DNA of 64,000 nucleotides from Amycolatopsis keratiniphila subsp. keratiniphila. GTDB taxonomy: Bacteria > Actinomycetota > Actinomycetes > Mycobacteriales > Pseudonocardiaceae. Location: contig NZ_LQMT02000022.1 of NCBI RefSeq assembly GCF_001620365.2, forward strand, positions 120,716 to 184,715. The letters are read 5' to 3'. The notes beneath the pieces are model-generated. The model was not told the origin of the DNA. It ran no database searches and saw only the letters and a list, made by a program, of their open reading frames with translations. The translations under genes and the position numbers were made by a program. Below, one piece after another: positions 24,320 to 31,854 of the stretch (positions within the stretch are counted from its first letter, which is position 1; each line of letters starts with the position of its first letter).

Positions 24320-25295
24320 ACTGCTCGACCAGGTCGCGCAGCTCGTCCGCGTCGAGCCACAGGTCGTTGGTGTCCGAGCGGTAGGCGAAGTTCTCCGGCA
24401 CGGCCTCGCCGCCGGTCGGCGGTTCGTAACCCCAGCCCGCGATATGCGGCTGGACGACGTACCGGTCGCTCAGCCGTACCGTCCGACGGGCGTCGTCCGG
24501 GGCGATCATCTCCTCGTGCAGCTTCTCGCCGGGACGGATGCCGACCTCGTGCATCGGCGAACCGGGCGCGATCGCCTGCGCGAGATCGACCAGCCGCATG
24601 CTCGGGATGCGCGGCACGTACAGCTCGCCGCCGTTCATCTGGTCGAAGGAATCGATCACGAACTGCACGGCCTGCGGGAGCGTGATCCAGAACCGGGTCA
24701 TCTCCTTGTGCGTGATCGGCAGCGACTCGCCCTTGGCCGCGAGCGCGCGGAAGAACGGGATCACACTGCCGCGCGAGCCCATCACGTTGCCGTAGCGGAC
24801 CACGGAGAACCTGGTCGGATGCGTCGCGGCGTAGTGGTTCGCGCTGATGAACATCCGGTCGGCGCACAGCTTCGTGGCGCCGTAGAGGTTGATCGGGCTG
24901 GACGCCTTGTCCGTCGACAGCGCGACGACCTTCTTCACCCCGGTGTCGATCGCGGCCTCGATGACGTGCTGCGAGCCGACGACGTTGGTCTGCACGAATT
25001 CGAACGGGTTGTACTCACCCGTGTCGACCTGCTTGAGCGCGGCGGCGTGCACCACGTAGTCGACGCCGTGCATGGCGCGCTCGAGGCGGCGGCGGTCCCG
25101 GATGTCGCCGATGAACCAGCGCAGCCGCGGGTCGTTGTCGAACTGCTGGCGCGCTTCGTACTGCTTGAGCTCGTCGCGGGAGAGCACGACCAGCCGTCGC
25201 GGGTTCAGCTCGGCCAGGGCGTAGGTGATGAACGCCTTGCCGAACGAACCGGTCCCGCCGGTGAGCAGGATGCTGGAACCATCCAGCTCGGACAT
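24312..25295 (-). CDS. pseB: UDP-N-acetylglucosamine 4,6-dehydratase (inverting)
   Basis: 327 residues. First step of the pathway: dehydrates UDP-GlcNAc and inverts C5, giving the 4-keto-L-arabino-hexose. NAD(P)-binding GGTGSFGK lies at 13-20, followed by the VVHAAALKQVDTGEYNP segment characteristic of PseB/CapD-like enzymes, and the catalytic STDKASSPINLYGATK (Asp-Lys pair plus YxxxK). ATG 25295 has a strong GGAGG seven bases upstream; the longer open frame upstream is a shadow of the divergent pseF. pseB-pseC runs opposite to pseF-pseG with 40 bases between the starts. Confidence 0.93.
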   Translation of the reverse strand: MSELDGSSILLTGGTGSFGKAFITYALAELNPRRLVVLSRDELKQYEARQQFDNDPRLRWFIGDIRDRRRLERAMHGVDYVVHAAALKQVDTGEYNPFEFVQTNVVGSQHVIEAAIDTGVKKVVALSTDKASSPINLYGATKLCADRMFISANHYAATHPTRFSVVRYGNVMGSRGSVIPFFRALAAKGESLPITHKEMTRFWITLPQAVQFVIDSFDQMNGGELYVPRIPSMRLVDLAQAIAPGSPMHEVGIRPGEKLHEEMIAPDDARRTVRLSDRYVVQPHIAGWGYEPPTGGEAVPENFAYRSDTNDLWLDADELRDLVEQYG

Positions 25296-25335
25296 CGTTG
25301 ACCTCCGCGTTTCGGTGCTACTGCCGCAGGACATC

Positions 25336-26091
25336 ATGTCACCCATGGATCCAGACCCCGGGGCCCACGTGGTCAACGCCGTCATCCAGGCACGCGCGTC
25401 GTCCACCCGGCTACCTGGCAAGGTGCTCCGCCCCCTCGCGGGCCGGAGCGTCCTCGGCTGGGTCGTCCGTGCCGCCGCCGCTTCGCCGGGGATCGACAAC
25501 GTCGTGGTCGCGACCTCGACGGAGGCCGACGACGACGCGGTGGCCGAGGAGGCCGCCCGGCACGGCGCCCTGGTCGCCAGAGGTCCGCTCGACGACGTTC
25601 TCGCGCGTTTCGCGGTCGCTATCGAGTCGTACCCGGCCGACGCGGTGGTGCGGCTCACGGCGGACTGCCCGCTGCTGGATCCCCACCTCATCGGCCAGCT
25701 CGTGGCGCAGTGGCGCGCGCAGCCGTCGCTGGACTACCTGAGCACCGTGCTGGTGCGCACCCTGCCGCGCGGGTTCGACGCCGAGCTCGTGCGCACCGGG
25801 GTGCTCGCCGAACAGATCGAAACGGCCAGCGGCGCCGACCGCGAGCACGTCACCTCCGGCGTCTACGCGAACCCGGAGCGGTACTCGTGCGCCGGGATCG
25901 TCGTCAGCCCGCCCGCCGACGACCTGCGCGTGACGTTGGACACCGTCGAGGACTGGTCGGTCATCGAAGGGATCGTCGCCGAACTGGGCGACCGGGTCGG
26001 CGACTGGCGCGAGGTGGTCGCGGTGCTGCGGTCCCGGCCCGAACTGGCGAAGCTCAACGCGCACGTCGAACAGAAGAAGGTGGCCAGGTGA
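25336..26091 (+). CDS. pseF: Pseudaminic acid cytidylyltransferase (SpsF/NeuA-like)
   Basis: 251 residues. Activates pseudaminate with CTP to CMP-Pse. The nucleotide-binding opening VNAVIQARASSTRLPGKVLR appears at 13-32, then LTADCPLLDP, the metal-binding LPRGFDAELV region, DREHVTSGVY and LRVTLDTVEDW, all typical of the CMP-nonulosonate/SpsF cytidylyltransferases. GCAGGA six bases before ATG 25336 supports this start. The stop TGA overlaps the GTG of pseG (GTGA at 26088), so activation and hydrolysis enzymes are co-translated. Confidence 0.87.
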   Translation: MSPMDPDPGAHVVNAVIQARASSTRLPGKVLRPLAGRSVLGWVVRAAAASPGIDNVVVATSTEADDDAVAEEAARHGALVARGPLDDVLARFAVAIESYPADAVVRLTADCPLLDPHLIGQLVAQWRAQPSLDYLSTVLVRTLPRGFDAELVRTGVLAEQIETASGADREHVTSGVYANPERYSCAGIVVSPPADDLRVTLDTVEDWSVIEGIVAELGDRVGDWREVVAVLRSRPELAKLNAHVEQKKVAR

Positions 26092-27056
26092 CCCGGCTGC
26101 TGCTTCGAGCCGACGCCTCGCCGTCGATCGGCGCCGGCCACGTCGCGCGCATGGTCGCCTATGCCGAACGCGCCGTCGCGCGCGGCTGGGAGGTCGTGTT
26201 CGCGGGCCGGGTGGACAACGCCGAATGGCTGGCCGCCCGGTTCGGCGAGCTTTCGGTCCCGGTGGTGCCGTCCGCCCCCTTCGAGGGCTTCGACGCGGTG
26301 GTCGTCGATCACTACGGCCTCGGCGAACTGCGTGAGGAGGTCAACGCCGCGGGCGCGCTGCTGGTGTCCATCGAGGACGACGTTTTCGGCAGGCGCGCCG
26401 CGGACCTCGTCGTCGACTGCGCCTTCGAGCCGAGGCCGCGCCCCGAGGATGGCTCGGGTGAGTTGCTCAGCGGCGCGCGCTACGCGCCGCTGAGGGAATC
26501 CGTCGTGCGTGCGCGGGAAAAACGGTCCCAGGGCCCAGTAGGGGAACGACCGCGGATCACCGTCGTGCTGGGAGGAGGCGCGGAATGGGCCGAAACGGTC
26601 AGCGCGCTCCTACGCGCTCTTCGCGACACTCACGCGCCCTTCGAAGCCGACGTGCTCGTACGCGGTGAGCCGACCGTGCCCGAACCGCTGCCCGGCCAGG
26701 AGTTCCGCATCGCGCCGCCGGGGCCTGGTCTGCTCGATCTGCTCGTGGAAACGGACGTGGCGATCAGCGCGGCGGGGGTGACGCTGCTCGAACTGTGCTG
26801 CCTCGGCGTGCCCACCGCCGTCGTCCGGCTCGTGGAGAACCAGGACGCGGGATATCGCGCGGCACTCGAACTCGGGCTGGCGGCCGGGCTGGGGAGCGCG
26901 GACGCGCTCGACGGCGGGGCCACCGAGACGCTCAGGGGACTGCTGTCGGACTCGGCCGTGCGTAACGGTCTTTCCGCGACTTCGATGGCTCTTGTGGACG
27001 GCCGAGGAGTCGACCGGGTACTGGACCGGCTGGAGAAGACGAGGATGGCGGAATGA
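26088..27056 (+). CDS. pseG: UDP-2,4-diacetamido-2,4,6-trideoxy-beta-L-altropyranose hydrolase
   Basis: 322 residues, GT-B/MurG-like fold of the PseG type. The N-terminus LLLRADASPSIGAGHVARM carries the G-x-G-H motif with the catalytic histidine; VVVDHYGLG, VTVVLGGGA-like (ITVVLGGGAEWAE) and ISAAGVTLLELCCLGVPTAVV follow. It removes UDP to release the free sugar for PseI. The start is a GTG overlapping the pseF stop, and the end overlaps the next start (ATGA at 27053), so three genes are chained by overlaps. Confidence 0.88.
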   Translation: MTRLLLRADASPSIGAGHVARMVAYAERAVARGWEVVFAGRVDNAEWLAARFGELSVPVVPSAPFEGFDAVVVDHYGLGELREEVNAAGALLVSIEDDVFGRRAADLVVDCAFEPRPRPEDGSGELLSGARYAPLRESVVRAREKRSQGPVGERPRITVVLGGGAEWAETVSALLRALRDTHAPFEADVLVRGEPTVPEPLPGQEFRIAPPGPGLLDLLVETDVAISAAGVTLLELCCLGVPTAVVRLVENQDAGYRAALELGLAAGLGSADALDGGATETLRGLLSDSAVRNGLSATSMALVDGRGVDRVLDRLEKTRMAE

Positions 27057-28630
27057 CGACCACGGCGGAGCGAAGCGAGGCCGACGCCGTCCCGGAACCG
27101 AAACCGCGTCGAGGGCTTCTCGTCGTCCTGGTCGGTTTCGGAGCGCTCTTCCTCGCCGGGTGCTGGGCGGCGTGGTTCTTCACCATCGACGACGCCTTCA
27201 TCACCTTCCGGTACTCGGCGAACATGGCGGACGGCCACGGTCCGGTGTGGAACGTGGGCGAAGACCCGATCGAGGGCTTCACGAACTTCCTCTGGATGCT
27301 CTGGCACGTCCCGTTCGCCCTCGCGGGCCTGCCGTTGGAGACCGTCGCCAAGGTGACGTCCGTGGTACTGGGCGGCTTGATCCTGGTGATGCTGGTCCGT
27401 GCCGGGCATCGCGCGGCGGGCGTCCTCGGCGCGCTCGTGGCGGGCGGCGCGCTGCTGCTGTTCGTGCCGACCTACTTCCACGTCACCGCCGGCCTGGAAA
27501 CGATCGCGTTCGCCGCCGTGGTGCTGCGTGCCGCCATCGTCGGCGTGGACCTCGTCCAGGGCCGCGCGGTGCGCGACTGGGAACCGCCGCTCCTGCTGCT
27601 GCTCGCCGGGATGATCCGGCCCGAAGGTGTCCTCGCGACCTTCCCGGCCTTCCTGATCTGGCTGTGGCTCGGGCGCGGACGACGGCGGACCTGGGCGCTG
27701 GCGGCCGCGGTCCTCGTCCTCGGCGGCGGCTACTTCGTCTGGCGGTGGACGTACTTCGGGCATCTGTTCCCGAACACCTTCTACGTCAAGTTCGGCAACC
27801 TCGACGCCGGATCGGTCTGGCTGGAGACCACCGCCTGGCTCGTCCTCCCGCTGCTGGCGCTGACCGCCTTCCTGCTGTTCCGCAAGGCGAGCAGGGGCGC
27901 GGGCCTGGTGCTTTCCTCGGTCGTCCTGCTGACCGGCATGACCTACGCGGTTTCCGGGCCGACCATGGACTACATCCACCGCTTCGCCTTCCACGCCTTC
28001 CCCGTGCTGTGCCTCGGCGCGGGACTGGCCATGGCACACCTCGGCCGCCGGTGGATCGCCGCGGTGTCCGGCGCGGTGGCGGTCGGGTGGGTCGCCGTCA
28101 CCGGTGCCCAGTCGACGGATCTGCCGGTGATCGCCAACTACGGTCCCGACCTGCAGCGCGCCCACGTCGCCATCGGCAAGGGCCTCGCGAACGCCCAGGT
28201 GCCGGAGGCGGCACGGAGCCTGGCGGTCTCCGACGCGGGGGCGATCCCGTACTACAGCGGCTGGAAGTCGATCGACTACATCGGACTGAACGACGAGGCC
28301 ATCGCGCACGGCGCCCCGCCGACGGACGTCGTCAAGGCCGTCCGCCCGACGGTCATCGTCGTCACCGCCCGCGATCGCGGCGCCACCCCCGGCTGGGCGT
28401 ACGGCCTCATCGTCCCCGACGCGGCGCGTGATTATCAGCTGGTCGCGGACGTCCAGATGCGCGAGGGCTACTTCCAGGAGGTCTTCGCGCTGCCCGAGCA
28501 CGCCGCGCGGATCCGTGCGGCGCTCGACGAGTCCGTCGGCGAGGCACAGCGCCGGAACGACCCCGGCCGGTACGAGGACACCATCGACCGCTGGCTCGAT
28601 CGGCTGCGTGCGCAGCTGCCGGGAGGATGA
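27053..28630 (+). CDS. Second GT-C membrane glycosyltransferase, AftB-like
   Basis: 525 residues, about ten transmembrane helices and a soluble C-terminal domain of ~150 residues. The first external loop has IDDAFITFRYSANMADGHGP followed by WNVGEDPIEGFTNFLWML, the loop pattern of AftB-type arabinofuranosyltransferases. Its start overlaps pseG by ATGA, so it belongs to the pseF-pseG operon. It may glycosylate the same polymer that carries pseudaminate, or be the true AftB with 5320 being a paralogue; sequence alone does not decide. The C-terminal part has YYSGWKSIDYIGLND, also seen in related envelope GT-Cs. Confidence 0.7.
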   Translation: MTTTAERSEADAVPEPKPRRGLLVVLVGFGALFLAGCWAAWFFTIDDAFITFRYSANMADGHGPVWNVGEDPIEGFTNFLWMLWHVPFALAGLPLETVAKVTSVVLGGLILVMLVRAGHRAAGVLGALVAGGALLLFVPTYFHVTAGLETIAFAAVVLRAAIVGVDLVQGRAVRDWEPPLLLLLAGMIRPEGVLATFPAFLIWLWLGRGRRRTWALAAAVLVLGGGYFVWRWTYFGHLFPNTFYVKFGNLDAGSVWLETTAWLVLPLLALTAFLLFRKASRGAGLVLSSVVLLTGMTYAVSGPTMDYIHRFAFHAFPVLCLGAGLAMAHLGRRWIAAVSGAVAVGWVAVTGAQSTDLPVIANYGPDLQRAHVAIGKGLANAQVPEAARSLAVSDAGAIPYYSGWKSIDYIGLNDEAIAHGAPPTDVVKAVRPTVIVVTARDRGATPGWAYGLIVPDAARDYQLVADVQMREGYFQEVFALPEHAARIRAALDESVGEAQRRNDPGRYEDTIDRWLDRLRAQLPGG

Positions 28631-28669
28631 GGACCGTAACTGTCCTCGTTCCGCCCTACCGTCGTCCCC

Positions 28670-29824
28670 ATGACCATCACGCCGTTCACGATCGACGTCC
28701 CTCAACGCGACCTCGACGACCTCACCGCCCGCCTAGCGAACACCCGCTGGCCGGACGAGATCGACGGCGTCGGCTGGGGCCTCGGGACGCCGCTCGGCTA
28801 CCTCCAGGAGCTCGCCGAGTACTGGCGTCTCCGCTACGACTGGCGCGCCCACGAGGAACGCCTCAACGGCTTTCCCGGATTCCTGACGAACCTCGACGGC
28901 GCGAACGTCCATTTCCTGCACGCGCGGTCGCCGGAGCCGGACGCGATCCCGCTGGTGCTCACGCACGGCTGGCCGGGGTCCATTGTGGAATTCCTCGACG
29001 TCATCGGGCCGCTTTCGGACCCGCGTGCGTACGGCGGCGACCCGGGGGACGCGTTCCACGTCGTCGTGCCGTCGCTGCCGGGGTTCGGCTTCTCGGGGCC
29101 GACGACCGACGCGGACTGGGGCACCGGCCGGATCGCCGACGCCTGGGGAGTGCTGATGTCGCGCCTCGGGTACGAGCGGTTCGGGCTGCACGGCGGTGAC
29201 TGGGGCGCGATCGTGTCGCGCGACGTCGGCGTCCGGTGCCCGGAGCGGGTGATCGGCGCGCATCTGACGATGCTGCCGCACGCGGTCCCGGAATCCGAGG
29301 CCGATCTCGAGGGACTCACCGGCGAAGAACTCGCACGGGGCGAGGCGGCGCTGGCGCGCGGGCGGGAGTTCCAGAGCGGCGAACTGGGTTACGCGATGAT
29401 CCAGGCGACCAAGCCGCAAACGCTTGCCTACGGGCTCACCGACTCACCGGCCGGGCAGCTCGGCTGGCTGGTGGAGAAGTTCAAGTCCTATTCGGACTCG
29501 CGGGACGTCCCGGAGGACGCGATCGATCGCGACGATCTGCTCACCAGCGTGATGCTCTACTGGCTCACCGGCACGGCGAACTCGTCTTCGCGGATCTACG
29601 CCGCGCTGGGACCGGCCTGGGGCGAGGGGCCGGCGAAGTCCACAGTGCCCACTGGGGTGGCCGTGTTCCCGAAGGACACCGGCCTGCCGATCCGGCATCT
29701 CGCCGAGCGCACCGACAACGTCGTGCACTGGTCCACTCCGGACCGAGGGGGTCACTTCCCGGGGCTGGAGGTGCCGGACCTGCTCATCGAAGACCTGCGG
29801 ACCTTCTTCCGCCCCCTACGCTGA
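28670..29824 (+). CDS. Epoxide hydrolase, alpha/beta-hydrolase with N-terminal EHN domain
   Basis: 384 residues. The EHN domain occupies ~1-110 (FTIDVPQRDLDDLTARLANT). The oxyanion HGWPGS is at 99-104, the nucleophile is D177 in HGGDWGA, and a late histidine in RGGHFPGLE completes the charge relay, as in microsomal-type epoxide hydrolases. Cytosolic. It starts 39 bases after the pse operon and may be read through from it, but a link to glycan synthesis is not evident. A dispersed palindrome follows seven bases after the stop. Confidence 0.88.
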   Translation: MTITPFTIDVPQRDLDDLTARLANTRWPDEIDGVGWGLGTPLGYLQELAEYWRLRYDWRAHEERLNGFPGFLTNLDGANVHFLHARSPEPDAIPLVLTHGWPGSIVEFLDVIGPLSDPRAYGGDPGDAFHVVVPSLPGFGFSGPTTDADWGTGRIADAWGVLMSRLGYERFGLHGGDWGAIVSRDVGVRCPERVIGAHLTMLPHAVPESEADLEGLTGEELARGEAALARGREFQSGELGYAMIQATKPQTLAYGLTDSPAGQLGWLVEKFKSYSDSRDVPEDAIDRDDLLTSVMLYWLTGTANSSSRIYAALGPAWGEGPAKSTVPTGVAVFPKDTGLPIRHLAERTDNVVHWSTPDRGGHFPGLEVPDLLIEDLRTFFRPLR

Positions 29825-29831
29825 CTCGCGG

Positions 29832-29888
29832 ATGTCATGAAAGGGTCGTTCAGGACGAAAAACGTCTTGAACGACCCTTTCATGACAT
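29832..29888. repeat. Palindromic element with an A5 loop (copy 2, inverted relative to copy 1)
   Basis: 26-base arms with one G-T wobble flank AAAAA. Inner arm sequence ATGAAAGGGTCGTTCAGGAC is shared with 12773-12825. As the other copy has a T5 loop, the two are the same element in opposite orientations. It lies between the convergent epoxide hydrolase and bpa genes and may terminate both. Confidence 0.85.
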
Positions 29889-29905
29889 TTGAAGAGGGAC
29901 GCGTG

Positions 29906-30520
29906 TCAGAGGTATTGGCCCGGCCCGTGCGACTCGCCGCCGGCCCCGTGCCCGCCCAAAGCGGCGCCGCCCGCGGACGGACCTGCCGGCAGCCCCCGCC
30001 GCATCTGCTCCAGCTGCACCCGCGCCGCCATCTGCTGCGCGAACAGCGCGGTCTGGATGCCGCTGAACAGCCCCTCCAGCCAGCCGACGAGCTGCGCCTG
30101 CGCGATCCGCAGCTCGGCATCGGACGGCGTCGAGTTCTCGGTGAACGGCCGCACGAGCCGCTCCAGCTCGTCCTGCAACTCGGGCGCGAGCGCCTGCTCC
30201 AGCTCACGGATCGAGGTCTGGTGGATCTCGCGCACGCGGGTGCGGCTGGCGTCGTCCAGCGGCGCGGCGCGGACCTCCTCCAGCAACTGTTTGATCATCG
30301 TGCCGATGCGCATCACCTTGGCGGGCTCTTCGACGAGGTCGCCGAGCGTTTCCTCCTGCCCCTCCTCGCCGGAGTCGGAGCCGGGGGCGGGGGCGGCGAT
30401 ACGTGCGGTGCCGACCGGGGTGCCGTCGGGACCGACGACCACCACATGGTGTGGGGAGTCTCCGCCGCCGTCACCGGGGGTGGTCGATTCGCGGGAAACT
30501 GGGTCGGTCATGTGCTCCAT
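29906..30520 (-). CDS. bpa: Bacterial proteasome activator Bpa (PafE)
   Basis: 204 residues (DUF2587). ATP-independent ring activator of the 20S proteasome. The core LVEEPAKVMRIGTMIKQLL ... ELRIAQAQLVGWLEGLF ... QTALFAQQMAARVQLEQMR is almost identical to M. tuberculosis Rv3780. The last four residues are GQYL, the C-terminal motif that docks into the proteasome alpha-ring. The Gly-rich stretch before it (PAGPSAGGAALGGHGAGG) is a flexible spacer. Start at 30520 (ATG) or 30511 (ATG); neither has a clean ribosome site. It resumes the mycobacterial gene order broken by the pse region. Confidence 0.95.
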   Translation of the reverse strand: MEHMTDPVSRESTTPGDGGGDSPHHVVVVGPDGTPVGTARIAAPAPGSDSGEEGQEETLGDLVEEPAKVMRIGTMIKQLLEEVRAAPLDDASRTRVREIHQTSIRELEQALAPELQDELERLVRPFTENSTPSDAELRIAQAQLVGWLEGLFSGIQTALFAQQMAARVQLEQMRRGLPAGPSAGGAALGGHGAGGESHGPGQYL

Positions 30521-30654
30521 CCTGGCCTACGTCGGGCACGAAGCGCAGTGTGGTTTTCGGCGCCGTCTCCGAGCGTAGCGGGAATCGTCGCGCCCCGTGG
30601 TCGGGCAGCCAACCCCGGGTAAAGCGCCAAACCGCACGTCCGTACGGTGTCCCC

Positions 30655-31854
30655 ATGGCGTTCGACGTCGCTCGTATCCGTGGGTTGTTTCCCGCGCTGG
30701 GTGACGGCTGGATTCACTTCGACGGCGCCGCCGGAATGCTCGTACCTGAACAGGTCGCTTCGGCCGTATCCACGGCCATGCGCGCTCCGGTGTCCGGGCC
30801 GGGTGGAGCGTTTCCGGCCTCCCAGCGCGCGGAAAGCATTGTCACGGCCGCTCGCCGGGCGGTCGCCGACCTGGTCGGCGCCGATCCGGCCGGAGTCGTG
30901 CTCGGCCCCAACGCGCCCGATCTCATCCGCCGTCTCGTCGACGCGATGGCCGATCGCTGGACGATCGGCGACGAGGTCGTCGTCTCCCGGCTCGACGAGG
31001 AGGCCAACCTCGCGCCGTGGCGCCGCGCGGCGAAACGTGTCGGCGCGGTCGTGCGCTGGGGCGAGATCGACATCGAGACCTGCGAGCTGCCCGCCTGGCA
31101 GTACGAGAACCTCGTCTCCGCGCGCACCAAGGCCGTCGCGGTCACGCTGGCGTCCGGTTCGGTCGGCACGCGGCCCGACGTCCCGACGGTGATCGAATTC
31201 GCCAAACGCGTCGGCGCACTGGTCGTCGTCGACGCGACGTACGCGGCGCCCTTCGTGCCGCTGGACCTCAACGCACTCGGCGCCGACGTGATGGTGGTTT
31301 CGGCGCAGGCCTGGGGCGGGCCGTCGGTGGGGGCGCTGGTCTTCCGCGACCCCGAACTGCTCGAACGGCTGCCGTCGGTCTCGCTCGACCCGGCCGCGCG
31401 CGGCCCGGCCCGGATGGAGCTGGGGCCGCACGCGTACCCGTTGCTGGCCGGGCTGATCGCGTCGATCGACTACCTGGCCGGTCTGGACGACGCCGCGCTG
31501 GGCTCCCGGCGCGAGAAGCTGGTGACGTCGCTGGGCTCGGCGAAGTCGTATCACGCGGGACTTCTGGCCCAGCTGTCCACGGAGCTGCGTTCGCTGCGGC
31601 ACGTCATGGTCATCGGCGACGCCATGCGCAGGATCCCGGCGCTCGCGTTCGCCGTCGCGGGCAAGAAGGCGCCCGAGGTCGCCGAATACCTGGCGTCCCA
31701 GGGGCTCTGCGCCTTCGCCGACGACGGCACGAGCGGTGTCTTCGGGTCGCTCGGCGCCGCCGAAGTCGGCGGCGCCGTCCGCATCGGCCTCGCGCATTAC
31801 TCGAACGTCTTCGAGGTCAATCAGCTCGTCCGGGTGCTGGAAGAGATCCGCTAG
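30655..31854 (+). CDS. Class V aminotransferase/cysteine desulfurase-like protein lacking the PLP lysine
   Basis: 399 residues, SufS/Csd-like fold: an N-terminal FDGAAGMLVPEQV, VVVSRLDEEANLAPW and VVVDATYAAPFVPLD are recognisable. Where active enzymes have S-x-H-K before a Gly-Pro, this protein has VVSAQAWGGPSVG: the histidine and the Schiff-base lysine align with Gln and Ala. The SufS catalytic cysteine loop is also not evident. It is therefore likely a non-catalytic or altered-function homologue (Rv3778c-like by position). The ATG at 30655 is chosen; the upstream open frame is non-coding. Its stop overlaps that of the convergent oxidoreductase at CTAG (31851-31854). Confidence 0.8.
   Translation: MAFDVARIRGLFPALGDGWIHFDGAAGMLVPEQVASAVSTAMRAPVSGPGGAFPASQRAESIVTAARRAVADLVGADPAGVVLGPNAPDLIRRLVDAMADRWTIGDEVVVSRLDEEANLAPWRRAAKRVGAVVRWGEIDIETCELPAWQYENLVSARTKAVAVTLASGSVGTRPDVPTVIEFAKRVGALVVVDATYAAPFVPLDLNALGADVMVVSAQAWGGPSVGALVFRDPELLERLPSVSLDPAARGPARMELGPHAYPLLAGLIASIDYLAGLDDAALGSRREKLVTSLGSAKSYHAGLLAQLSTELRSLRHVMVIGDAMRRIPALAFAVAGKKAPEVAEYLASQGLCAFADDGTSGVFGSLGAAEVGGAVRIGLAHYSNVFEVNQLVRVLEEIR

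Noticed and set aside
21651..26091. Sialic (Neu5Ac) or legionaminic acid pathway in place of pseudaminic acid
   Set aside because: The inverting PseB-type dehydratase with PseC, PseH and PseG is the pseudaminate set; NeuC-like epimerase is absent. Legionaminate is less likely but not fully excluded.
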